From Nitrospirota bacterium (lineage in GTDB: Bacteria > Nitrospirota > Thermodesulfovibrionia > SZUA-242), in NCBI GenBank assembly GCA_016212095.1, contig JACRHH010000015.1, positions 1 to 64,000 on the forward strand: a stretch of 64,000 nucleotides of DNA. The letters are read 5' to 3'. Shown one piece after another: positions 54,098-61,715 of the stretch (position 1 is the first letter of the stretch; every line of letters starts with the position of its first letter). A program made the translations under genes and the position numbers. The notes under the pieces were generated by a model, which saw nothing but the letters and a program-made list of their open reading frames with translations, had not been told where the DNA came from and did no database searches.

Positions 54098-55375
54098 TTG
54101 TCTGATTCCGGTTTCATAAGAAGCGCCTGCCGTAAACGTTATCAGGAAGAGATTGAAGCGCTGGGCAGTTGGAGGCAATCCGGACGAAAATGCGCCGGAT
54201 TCACCTGCAACGCATTTCCACCCGCGGTTATTGCCGGGCTTGGCATCCGGCCCTTGCGCCTGCTCTGCGGCGCGTCGTCCGACGCCGAAAGCGCTGGCGA
54301 GCGCGTGGCGCGGGCCGACGTATGCCCGCATGTGAAGTGCCTGCTCGGAAATGTTTCCGCGTCAGCTTCGCTTCACTCTACGGTCGATATCTGGATCGGT
54401 CTTTACACCTGCGACCAGATGCGGCGCGGATTTCAGGTGCTTTCCGCAAACCTTGGGCGCGAGGTTCATCCGATCCAGCTTCCGGCCACGCGCGCGACGG
54501 AATCCGCCGAATATTACGCCGGTCAGGTTCGGCGTTTTGTGGCGGATGCCGAGGCGCATCACGGTTTGCGCTTCGATCCGGAGGCGGCGCTTGCATGGCA
54601 TCGTCAGTGGGCCGAAGCGGCTGACGCGCTGAAAGCAGCCGCCCTGTCGCCGGAAATTTCGCCGCTTGATCTGCACGAGATGTTTCATCTTTTTTTCATT
54701 GCGCGGCCTTTTGGGTTAGCCGATTTTTTCAAAAACCTTATTGCAAACGCGCCGCGCTTCAAGCCGTCGCGCCGGGTTGTGCTTGCCGGAAGCCCTCTTG
54801 CACATGAGGATACGGCGGTTATCGCCAGGCTTGAGGCAAGCGGAATCGGCATTGTTCCGCTGAACTGCACGGGCCTGAACGCAGTTGAGTTGCCGGGCGG
54901 TGTAATTGATGAAGACTACACTCCCCCCTTGCCCCGTCCATTTGCGGGATACGCGGCTGGCGTGCCAGCGCTTGGTGTAATTGATGAAGACCACACACCC
55001 CCCTTGCCCCCCTCATTGAGGGGGGTGGCGAAGCCGGGGGGAGCCGGAAACAGGGCGAACACGCAGGTTTGCCCGAATGATTTGAAAATGGAATTAGTCG
55101 GCTCGCTTGCCTTGCAGGCGTTTCATCTTCCGCCGTGCATCCGCGCCCGCCCGAACACGCCTGTGTACGAGCGCATTGGCCGGGTTATCGCCGAAACCGG
55201 CGCGTCGGGATTAATCGTGAAATGCCTGAAATTCTGCGACCAGTGGTACACGGAGCGCGAGAGAATGCGCCGCTCGTTCGACATTCCGGTGCTGGTCTTC
55301 GATTCCGACTACGCTCCGGGCGGCATGGACAGGCTCGAAAGCCGGATAGACGCATTTATAGAGATGCTGCCATGA
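54098..55375 (+). CDS. 2-hydroxyacyl-CoA dehydratase family protein (HgdB/BcrC-like) carrying an in-frame repeat
   Basis: A 425-residue member of the 2-hydroxyacyl-CoA dehydratase D-component superfamily, which holds [4Fe-4S] clusters through conserved Cys. Visible are CNAFPPAVIAGLGIRP near the start, ADVCPHVKC, YTCDQMRRGF, and the C-terminal KCLKFCDQWYTERERMR with VFDSDYAPGGMDRLESRIDAFIEM. At about residues 267-320 there is an insert with two copies of GVIDEDYTPPLP-like sequence, derived from a DNA repeat. The start is a TTG; no ATG lies in frame before residue 138, so the true start is uncertain. Its stop overlaps the next start (ATGA). The reaction is unknown. Confidence 0.72.
   Translation: MSDSGFIRSACRKRYQEEIEALGSWRQSGRKCAGFTCNAFPPAVIAGLGIRPLRLLCGASSDAESAGERVARADVCPHVKCLLGNVSASASLHSTVDIWIGLYTCDQMRRGFQVLSANLGREVHPIQLPATRATESAEYYAGQVRRFVADAEAHHGLRFDPEAALAWHRQWAEAADALKAAALSPEISPLDLHEMFHLFFIARPFGLADFFKNLIANAPRFKPSRRVVLAGSPLAHEDTAVIARLEASGIGIVPLNCTGLNAVELPGGVIDEDYTPPLPRPFAGYAAGVPALGVIDEDHTPPLPPSLRGVAKPGGAGNRANTQVCPNDLKMELVGSLALQAFHLPPCIRARPNTPVYERIGRVIAETGASGLIVKCLKFCDQWYTERERMRRSFDIPVLVFDSDYAPGGMDRLESRIDAFIEMLP
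54901..55045. repeat. Repeat-derived insert inside the dehydratase-like gene
   Basis: Two near copies of TGTAATTGATGAAGAC (54901 and 54981), each followed by runs of C and CTTGCCCC, lie 80 bases apart. The second copy continues into a C-run/G-run palindrome (CCCCCCTCATTGAGGGGGG) and GTGGCGAAGCCGGGGGGAG. The block is translated without a stop and interrupts the family alignment. Confidence 0.7.
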
Positions 55376-56823
55376 ACGACGCTGCAAGGCGGCTTACGGT
55401 GATGGAATGGGAGGAGCGGATGCCGCTCGTGCCGGAGGCGTACCGCGCCGAATGCACCGTGCTGCGCTCGCTTGTGCCGGGCGGGGTGCGCTATCTGTTC
55501 AGCCCCTACGAATACTCGTGCCGGGGCGACGCGCTTCTTCGCCGCCTGAAGTTCGACGGCTCGCTTGCCGCGCTCCGGCTCTGGGCGTTCATCTTCAGCG
55601 AGAAAGACCGGCTGTTTCTGGCGAAGGAAAAAGGCTGGAAAATCATCGCCGCCATGAAAGACCTCGGCCCCGTGCCGGTGCTTGCCTACGCGCTGCCTGA
55701 GGCGCTCACCTTCTACGCCGACGAACTCTGGTGGGCTCCGTGTTTTGCCGAGGAGCCGCATCTGCTTGACGAGGCGGCGAAACTCGGCGCGGGCGAAGAG
55801 CTTTGCTTCGTGCGCGCCGCGCTTGGCGCGATGATCACGCTCGATTATTTTCCGGCGCCCGATCTCTGCATCGCCGGAGTGGGCGCATGCTGCGACGATT
55901 TTTCGGCGGTGATGCAGCTTATCGAATCGATAGGCTATCCGGTGCATTGGTGGGAAATGGCGGCGCGGTTCGATCTGTTATCACCAACCACGGAAATGTT
56001 TCTCCGCACCCCAGGCGGCGGCTCGATGTATCAGGAGTCGGCGCGGGAATTCGTGGCCGGCCAGTTGCGCGGCGTGGTGAAGCGGCTGGAGGAGCTTTCC
56101 GGCGTGACGATCACCGAGGAGATGCTCGAAAAAAGCCGCACGGTTTTCAACGAGATTCGCGGGAAAATCTCCACGCTCCGCGATCTGGTCTATGGCGCGA
56201 AGAATCCGCCGCTTCCGGGGCTTGAGATGATGCTTGCCGAGTTCATCGCCATACACGCATGTTCCGAGCCGGAGGAAGCCGTCCGCGTGCTTGACGATCT
56301 GTTGCAAACCGTGTGCGAGAGACTTGCGAACAACACTTCTCCCCTTTCGCCGGAGGTTGCCCATTCGGCCAATCTGGCCGAACCGGTACGCATCTTCTGG
56401 GCCACGCCGCCTACAGATGCTTCGCTCATCACGCTGCTTGAGGACTTGGGCGGATGCATAGCCGGAACCGAATACATGATCAGCCACGCGTTTTACCGGA
56501 TGGCGACGGACAGGCCGGTTGTGGAAGCGGTTGCCGAAAACTGCATGGACGATCCGATGACCGGAAGCGCGGCGTTCCGGGCGAGGCGAATAGTGGATGG
56601 CGCGCGAAAGTACGGGGCCGAGGGCGTGATCATATCCGGCATATCCGGCGCGAGCCACTGCCCGTTCGACGAGGGCGCGATAACCGAAGCGGTGATGAAA
56701 GAGCTTGATATTCCGGTGCTTTCGTTCGATGTGCCGTACTCGCCGGGCAGGTTGAGCGAGCAGATCGCAAACCGGATGCAGGGTTTTATCGACATGATTC
56801 GCCAGCGCCGCGCCCCCATATGA
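55372..56823 (+). CDS. 2-hydroxyacyl-CoA dehydratase family protein (BcrB/HgdA-like)
   Basis: A 483-residue protein from the ATG at 55372, four bases inside the previous gene; a longer frame from 55135 is not supported. The family pattern shows in FSPYEYSCRGDALLRRL, GVGACCDDFSAVMQLIESIGYPVHWWE, ENCMDDPM, SGASHCPFDEGAI and the closing LDIPVLSFDVPYSPGRLSEQIANRMQGFIDMI. Conserved Cys could bind an iron-sulfur cluster with the partner subunit. The TGA stop at 56821 is followed in the same frame by sequence leading directly into the next gene, with a hairpin 11 bases after the TGA. Confidence 0.78.
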   Translation: MNDAARRLTVMEWEERMPLVPEAYRAECTVLRSLVPGGVRYLFSPYEYSCRGDALLRRLKFDGSLAALRLWAFIFSEKDRLFLAKEKGWKIIAAMKDLGPVPVLAYALPEALTFYADELWWAPCFAEEPHLLDEAAKLGAGEELCFVRAALGAMITLDYFPAPDLCIAGVGACCDDFSAVMQLIESIGYPVHWWEMAARFDLLSPTTEMFLRTPGGGSMYQESAREFVAGQLRGVVKRLEELSGVTITEEMLEKSRTVFNEIRGKISTLRDLVYGAKNPPLPGLEMMLAEFIAIHACSEPEEAVRVLDDLLQTVCERLANNTSPLSPEVAHSANLAEPVRIFWATPPTDASLITLLEDLGGCIAGTEYMISHAFYRMATDRPVVEAVAENCMDDPMTGSAAFRARRIVDGARKYGAEGVIISGISGASHCPFDEGAITEAVMKELDIPVLSFDVPYSPGRLSEQIANRMQGFIDMIRQRRAPI

Positions 56824-56834
56824 ACTCCGGGCGG

Positions 56835-56850
56835 CCCGCCGGTCGGCGGG
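56835..56850 (+). other. Hairpin with GGUC loop just downstream of a UGA
   Basis: CCCGCC-GGTC-GGCGGG forms a perfect 6-bp stem; the loop begins 17 bases after the UGA at 56821-56823. The position and the GGUC loop recall bacterial SECIS elements, but the tetraloop is small, the region is simply very GC-rich and the UGA falls at a natural protein end. It is recorded as a structure only. Confidence 0.4.
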
Positions 56851-56898
56851 GAGTGCTCAAGCGAGGCGATTACTCCGGCAGAATACTTCCGCACGTCG

Positions 56899-57996
56899 AT
56901 GTCGCGCGAGGTGGACATCGCACGGGAGGCCAAAAAAGCCGGGAAGGGCGTTGTCGGCATCTACTGCGAATTCACGCCGCGCGAGCTGATTCTGGCGGCA
57001 GGCGCGGTTCCGGTCTGCCTCTGCGGAGCCAATCCGCGCACGATTCCGGCAGCCGAAACGGTTCTGCCGGCTAATCTATGCCCGCTTATAAAATCATCGT
57101 TCGGCTACATCCTTACCAACCGATGCCCGTTTTTCATGGTGACGGATCTGGTAGTTGCCGAGACCACATGCGACGGCAAGAAGAAGATGTACGAGCTGAT
57201 CGCCGAAAAGAAGGCGGTTCACGTTCTGGAACTTACGCAGAAGGTTGACGAGGCCGAGGCGTTTGGCCATTGGCTGGCGGAAGTGCGGAAATTGCGGGCA
57301 AAGCTGGAATCGGTTTACAGCCGAAGCATATCCGACGACGATCTCCGCGCCGCCATACGCGCCATGAACCGCGAACGGGCGCTTTTGCGGCGTGCGTTCG
57401 AGCTTGGCATGAACGAACCGGCGGTTGTCACCGGAAAGGAACTCTCCGAGCTTCGATACCGGCTTTCGGGCATTGACGATCACCTGAAGATGCTGGAGGT
57501 GTTTATTGCAGACATCGAGGCGCGCAAGGCCGCGGGCCGGTTTGCCGCGCCCGCCGGTGCGCCGCGCGTGATGCTCACCGGATGCCCGACAGCGCAGGGA
57601 ACCACAAAACTTATTGAAATAATTGAGGAATGCGGCGCGGTTGTGGTGGCGCAGGAAACCTGTTCGGGCTTGAAGCCGCTCGACATTCAGGTTGACGAAG
57701 ACGGCGATCCGACAGAGGCTATCGCGCGGAAATACTTCCGCCTGCCGTGTTCCTGCATGACCCCGAACACCGGGCGTACCGAGCTGATCGAACGGCTGGC
57801 GCACGATTTCAGGGTTGACGCCGTGATCGATCTTGTGTGGCAGGCCTGTCATACATACAATATCGAGGCGTATCTTGTCGAGCGATTCGTGCGCGACAGG
57901 CTTGGGCTTCAATATCTCAAGGTGGAAACAGACTATTCCGATTCAGACCGCGAGCGGCTGAAGGTGCGGGTGCAGACAGTTTTGGAGATGCTTTAA
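56899..57996 (+). CDS. Double-cubane-cluster anaerobic reductase (DCCP, YjiM-like)
   Basis: A 365-residue protein of the DCCP/YjiM family. Family DCCP carries an [8Fe-9S] double-cubane cluster and reduces small molecules at very low potential when driven by its ATPase. Matching motifs are GIYCEFTPRELILAAGAVPVCLCG, LPANLCPLIKSSFGYI, VAETTCDGKKKMYELI, LTGCPTAQGTTKLIEIIE, CSCMTPNTGR and QACHTYNIEAY with a closing ETDYSDSD. The in-frame codons before the ATG (AITPAEYFRTS) also look coding, so the start may be further up, for example the ATT at 56869. The natural substrate is unknown. The matching activator is at 58583. Confidence 0.9.
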   Translation: MSREVDIAREAKKAGKGVVGIYCEFTPRELILAAGAVPVCLCGANPRTIPAAETVLPANLCPLIKSSFGYILTNRCPFFMVTDLVVAETTCDGKKKMYELIAEKKAVHVLELTQKVDEAEAFGHWLAEVRKLRAKLESVYSRSISDDDLRAAIRAMNRERALLRRAFELGMNEPAVVTGKELSELRYRLSGIDDHLKMLEVFIADIEARKAAGRFAAPAGAPRVMLTGCPTAQGTTKLIEIIEECGAVVVAQETCSGLKPLDIQVDEDGDPTEAIARKYFRLPCSCMTPNTGRTELIERLAHDFRVDAVIDLVWQACHTYNIEAYLVERFVRDRLGLQYLKVETDYSDSDRERLKVRVQTVLEML

Positions 57997-58001
57997 CCGG
58001 C

Positions 58002-58313
58002 ATGATTACCTTGAAATGGATTTGCGAAAGGGTGCGGAAGCAGGAGTACTATTATTCGCAGCATGGCGATCAGGAGCGGCAGAACGACAACCTCGCGCTA
58101 GCCGAGATCGAGGAAGCACTGCTTTCGGGAAGAATGCTTGAGCAATATGAGGATACCGGAAGAGGTTATAGCTGCCTTGTTGCCGGTTTCACCGACAACG
58201 GAAAGCCTGTTCATGTGGTTTGTGGAAAACGAGGCAATTGGATGGTTATAGTGACCGTATACATTCCGGCTCCGCCGAAATTCATCAGCCCGTACGAGAG
58301 AGGTTTGGGATGA
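58002..58313 (+). CDS. DUF4258 family protein, probable toxin of a DUF4258/YgiT pair
   Basis: A 103-residue protein with ITLKWICERVRKQEYYYSQHGDQERQ, the typical 'His-A-x-x-R' DUF4258 start, and YSCLVAGFTDNGKPVHVVCGKRGNWMVIVTVY. DUF4258 proteins are RelE-like-fold toxins. The next gene encodes a YgiT-type zinc-finger antitoxin and overlaps its stop by four bases. The pair is inserted between the DCCP gene and its activating ATPase. Confidence 0.85.
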   Translation: MITLKWICERVRKQEYYYSQHGDQERQNDNLALAEIEEALLSGRMLEQYEDTGRGYSCLVAGFTDNGKPVHVVCGKRGNWMVIVTVYIPAPPKFISPYERGLG

Positions 58314-58564
58314 ATCGCGTTTGCAACTTTTGTGGGAACAAGAACGTGTCCAGCAAGCTGGTTCAGTATGTTTACAAGCATGATGACCGGTTTCTGGTTG
58401 TAAACAACGTGCCGTGCGAGGAGTGCGAATACTGCGGAGAACGATATTTCCGGGCGCATGACCTGAAACGAATCGAGAAGGATTTTTTTGCGATTTATGA
58501 GCATGGGAAGAAAGCCGCAAGAAAAATCAGCGTTCCGGTTGAGGAATTCGTTGAGCTTTCATGA
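58310..58564 (+). CDS. YgiT-type zinc-finger antitoxin
   Basis: An 84-residue protein from the ATG at 58310. The N-terminal half carries two CxxC pairs (VCNFCG and ECEYCGE) for zinc and the family pattern LVVNNVPCEECEYCGERYF. The C-terminal half (DLKRIEKDFFAIYEHGKKAARKISVPVEEFVEL) binds the toxin. It lacks the DNA-binding HTH of full MqsA, as is usual in this short class. Confidence 0.88.
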   Translation: MNRVCNFCGNKNVSSKLVQYVYKHDDRFLVVNNVPCEECEYCGERYFRAHDLKRIEKDFFAIYEHGKKAARKISVPVEEFVELS

Positions 58565-58582
58565 CGTGACGGGTAACGGCGC

Positions 58583-59395
58583 TTGATCACATGCGGCATT
58601 GACATAGGCTCAACATCCATAAAGGCGGTGCTGTTCGACGGCGCGCAGATAATCGATGCGAAGGTGGACAAAAGCGGCTCGCGGCCTGCCGACAACGCGC
58701 GCGGGCTTTTTCACCGGATACTTGAATCGGGCGGCGTGGCGCGCGACGACGTCGGGCGGATTGTGGCAACCGGATATGGCCGGAACTATTTTAAAGAAGC
58801 CGACGCAGTTTCGTCCGAGATTCTCTGCCACGCAAGCGGCGTTGCCTACATGTTCCCGTCGGCGCGGACGGTTATAGACATCGGCGGGCAGGATTCCAAG
58901 ATCATCAGCATCGACGCATCCGGCAGGGTGGCTAACTTCGCCATGAACGACCGTTGCGCCGCCGGAACCGGCAAGTTCATAGAGATGGTATCGTTGATGC
59001 TGGATGTTCCGCTTGGACGCATGGGCGCTGAATCAGAGCCAGGAACCGATGCGTGTGAAATATCGTCGATGTGCGCGGTGTTTGCCGAATCGGAGATAAT
59101 AGGGCTAACCCAGAGCGGCACGCCGGTTGACAGCGTGCTTCGCGGCGTTTTCCGCTCTGTTGCGCGGCGGACGCTCTCGATGACCGGGAGAATCGGCCTT
59201 CAGCCCGATGTTGTATTCACCGGCGGCGTGGCCCTGAACACCGGAATTGCGCGGGCGCTGGAACAGGAAACCGGCCACCGGCTGATGATTCCGTCCGATC
59301 CGCGCATCACCGGGGCGCTTGGCGCGGCGATAATCGCGGCGTCGAAGGCGGCGGCTCGCCGCCCGGTTTCCGAAAGCATTGTTGGAGCGAGGTGA
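58583..59395 (+). CDS. Acyl-CoA dehydratase activase / DCCP ATPase (BadF/BadG/HgdC family)
   Basis: A 270-residue ASKHA ATPase that injects electrons into its reductase partner. The phosphate loop is GIDIGSTSIKAVLFDG; Cys ligands for the [4Fe-4S] cluster bridging the dimer are in NDRCAAGTGKFIEM and SSMCAVFAESEI, and GGVALNTGIARALE closes the fold. The start is a TTG at 58583. In E. coli the yjiL-yjiM genes encode such an ATPase and DCCP pair, so this activator most likely serves the DCCP protein and perhaps also the two dehydratase-like proteins. The next gene starts five bases after its stop. Confidence 0.93.
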   Translation: MITCGIDIGSTSIKAVLFDGAQIIDAKVDKSGSRPADNARGLFHRILESGGVARDDVGRIVATGYGRNYFKEADAVSSEILCHASGVAYMFPSARTVIDIGGQDSKIISIDASGRVANFAMNDRCAAGTGKFIEMVSLMLDVPLGRMGAESEPGTDACEISSMCAVFAESEIIGLTQSGTPVDSVLRGVFRSVARRTLSMTGRIGLQPDVVFTGGVALNTGIARALEQETGHRLMIPSDPRITGALGAAIIAASKAAARRPVSESIVGAR

Positions 59396-59399
59396 GCAG

Positions 59400-59834
59400 A
59401 TGGATAATAAATTTACAATTCCGACCGGCCTGACTGAGAAGAAACACTCCGGCAGCAACGATGCCGGAACCGGCATGAAACCCTCAGGAATGACGCCGGT
59501 GGAAATCAGCGGGCCGGTCTGCATGATCAACCCCGCGCCCGGCGGGAAGGGTTCGTCGCTTGCGGGGGGCGGTGCGGTAGGCTCGGCCTTCATGAGCGCG
59601 TTTCTCTGAAACATCAACATCGTCCTGGCCGGTCTTGGCCTGGGAAGCGTTTCGGCGGGCGCGTGGCTCGCCAAATACAGGTTCTTCTTTCTGCCTCTCA
59701 CGGCATCGCTGCTGGCGTATTCGTTCTATCGCACATACACGGCGAAATGCTATGTTCCGCGCCGAAACAAGGTTATACTCTGGGTGACGGCAACGGTGAG
59801 CATAGGGCTTACGGCCTATTCGATTTTGAAGTAG
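59400..59834 (+). CDS. MerT-like membrane protein, predicted selenoprotein (in-frame UGA = Sec70)
   Basis: An ATG at 59400 with AGGTGA close by opens a frame that meets TGA at 59607 and, if read as Sec, continues to TAG at 59832, giving 144 residues. The part after the UGA (NINIVLAGLGLGS, GAWLAKYRFFFLPLTASLLA, YSFYRTY, then a Cys and VILWVTATVSIGL) aligns with the mercuric transporter MerT from its Cys-Cys site onward. The UGA falls on the second Cys of that pair. Codons after the UGA keep the local G/C third-base bias. A hairpin with a GGUCU loop follows. selA and selB are in the window. The substrate is unknown; MerT kinship suggests a soft metal or metalloid. Conventional calling would give only a 69-residue stub. 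Confidence 0.8.
59607..59643 (+). promoter_or_regulatory. Candidate bacterial SECIS element
   Basis: The UGA at 59607-59609 is followed by a hairpin with left arm CCTGGCC (59624-59630), loop GGTCTT (59631-59636) and right arm GGCCTGG (59637-59643). One U-U mismatch lies four pairs below the loop. The loop starts 21 bases after the UGA. E. coli fdhF has an apical GGUCU loop 18 bases after its UGA and an unpaired U in the stem, so spacing and loop agree closely. SelB would bind here. Confidence 0.75.
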
Positions 59835-59844
59835 GGACTTTTCA

Positions 59845-60657
59845 ATGTCTGACGAAAATATCTGGAACGATTTCTTCACAGCTGTCAGAAAGCATGAATG
59901 GCCGGAGGCGATAAGAAGCGTTGAATCGCTTGTGCTGAAGGAGCCGAACGACCCGAACAACCTCATAAAGCTTGGCGATCTGTATCTGGAGGACGGGCGC
60001 AAGCCGGACGCTGTTGCCGCCTACGAGAGGGCGCTTGCCCTTTTCAAGAAAGCTGGCAACGCCGGGCGCGCGATTGTGGTCTGCAAGAAGATTCTTGCCA
60101 TCGACCCGGATCGCATGGATGTACAACGAGAGATGACGAACATGCTGTTGAACCATTCATCCGACACCCGCCTGAAAATTCCGGCAAGACCGGCAGTAGC
60201 GGACGGTTCGGCCTCAAGAGACAAGCAGACCCGCATACTGAATTTCCTGAAATCCGGGCGAGTTGCCGAGTTTCTAAAACGGATTATCGAACAGGGCATT
60301 CCGAGTGCGCTGAAGGACGTGGAGCTGAAAACATTTCACGCCGGAGAAACAATTATCCGCGAGGGAGAGAAGGGCGATTCAGTTTTCGTGATCATGAGCG
60401 GCGAGGCCGAGGTGTCGTGCGAATTCGACGGCAACATCGCCATTCTGGCCTATCTTGGCGCGGGCGACGTGTTTGGCGAGATGGCGTTTTTCATGTCGCG
60501 CCCGCGCAGGGCAACGGTGAAAGCCCTGCGGGAGACCGAAATAATGGAGCTTGGCAGACCGCTGCTTGAAAAGCTGCTTTCAGCGCGGCCCAAGGCGCTC
60601 AAGTATCTGCACCACATCTACACTTCGCGGCTTGAGCATATGCCGCCGATGCTTTAG
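59845..60657 (+). CDS. TPR and cyclic-nucleotide-binding-domain protein
   Basis: A 270-residue protein. Residues about 10-100 form tetratricopeptide-like helices (DPNNLIKLGDLYLEDGRKPDAVAAYERAL and the following pair). Residues about 150-265 form a cNMP-binding beta-roll with FHAGETIIREGEKGDSVFVIMSGEAEV and GDVFGEMAFFMSRPRRATVKAL, the phosphate-binding cassette (Gly-Glu...Arg-Arg-Ala). There is no HTH, so it is not a CRP-type regulator. It may localise or gate partners in response to a cyclic nucleotide. It starts 10 bases after the MerT-like gene, so it likely shares its transcript. Confidence 0.88.
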   Translation: MSDENIWNDFFTAVRKHEWPEAIRSVESLVLKEPNDPNNLIKLGDLYLEDGRKPDAVAAYERALALFKKAGNAGRAIVVCKKILAIDPDRMDVQREMTNMLLNHSSDTRLKIPARPAVADGSASRDKQTRILNFLKSGRVAEFLKRIIEQGIPSALKDVELKTFHAGETIIREGEKGDSVFVIMSGEAEVSCEFDGNIAILAYLGAGDVFGEMAFFMSRPRRATVKALRETEIMELGRPLLEKLLSARPKALKYLHHIYTSRLEHMPPML

Positions 60658-60666
60658 CCGCCGGAA

Positions 60667-61593
60667 TTACTTCCCTTCCTTCGCCCGCAGCCGCTTTAGA
60701 GCCTGAAGCGCTGCCATCACGCCCTCGCCCACAGCCGTGGCCACCTGCATTCCGCCGCAGGTAAGATCGCCTGCCGCGTAAACTCCCTCCAGATTCGTCT
60801 CCTGCTCGCGGTTCACTATCACGCAGTCGCGCTGGTTCAGGTTCACTCCGGCGCGCTCAAGAAGCTTTCCGGCTGGAACATGCTGGATGATGAACACCGC
60901 GTCGGTCTGAAGGAAATCGCCGCCCTCTTCGCTTTCGATGACGATCTGCTCAACCCTCGTTTCGCCGATTATCGACTTTATCCGCGTGTTGTGCAGGATT
61001 GTTATGCCGCGCTCGCGGGCCGCCTCCCGGAGCGACTCAGGGCATTTCACCTTCTTGCAGTATGAAACCAGCGTCACATCGCAGCCAAGCTGCTTGAGCA
61101 TGAGCGCGTCTTCCACCGCCTCATGGTCGTTGCCGTACACCACAACCTTTTTGCCCTTGTAGAACGCGCCGTCGCATACCGCGCAGTATGAAACGCCGCT
61201 TCCGATGAACCTGTCCTCGTTCTCGATCTGCGTTTTGTGGCCGCCCCTGCCGGTTGCCACAATCACGACGTCGGAGATGATAATCTCGCCTCTTGTGGTA
61301 ACCATCTTGGGGTCGTAGCCAAGCCCGTATTCGATCACGTCGCCCTGCATGATGGTTGCGCCAAAGCCCTCCGCCTGCTTCTCGAATTTCGCAAGAAGCT
61401 CAGGCCCGCTCATCGATTCCACGCCCGGATAGTTTTCTACCGCGTGAGCCAGCTCAAGCGACGACTTCGCCTTGCCCTTGAGCACAAGCGTCTTTCTGTT
61501 GGCGCGCGCCGTGTAAATGGCCGCGGCAAGCCCGGCAGGGCCGGCCCCGATTATCAACACCTCGGTCTGAATCTCTTTCTGTTGCGGCTGCAT
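60667..61593 (-). CDS. trxB: Thioredoxin reductase
   Basis: A 308-residue FAD/NAD-binding flavoprotein. The FAD loop is IIGAGPAGLAAAIYTARA, the redox pair CAVC is at residues 137-140, and the NADP-domain loop is VVVYGNDHEAVEDALML. The closing GVYAAGDLTCGGMQVATAVGEGVMAA binds FAD. It reduces thioredoxin or a related carrier using NAD(P)H. The NADPH loop GNDHEA is not the classic GGGDSA, so cofactor preference may differ. It is convergent with the preceding gene. Confidence 0.93.
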   Translation of the reverse strand: MQPQQKEIQTEVLIIGAGPAGLAAAIYTARANRKTLVLKGKAKSSLELAHAVENYPGVESMSGPELLAKFEKQAEGFGATIMQGDVIEYGLGYDPKMVTTRGEIIISDVVIVATGRGGHKTQIENEDRFIGSGVSYCAVCDGAFYKGKKVVVYGNDHEAVEDALMLKQLGCDVTLVSYCKKVKCPESLREAARERGITILHNTRIKSIIGETRVEQIVIESEEGGDFLQTDAVFIIQHVPAGKLLERAGVNLNQRDCVIVNREQETNLEGVYAAGDLTCGGMQVATAVGEGVMAALQALKRLRAKEGK

Positions 61594-61715
61594 ATATTAT
61601 TCTCCTGACCTGTTGAGTGGTTCCATTACGAAAGTTTCGACATAACGAGTTTATCACATGTGCCGCGTCCGGTTCGTTTGACAACCATTTCGGCTCGCCG
61701 CTAGACTAGACGGCC

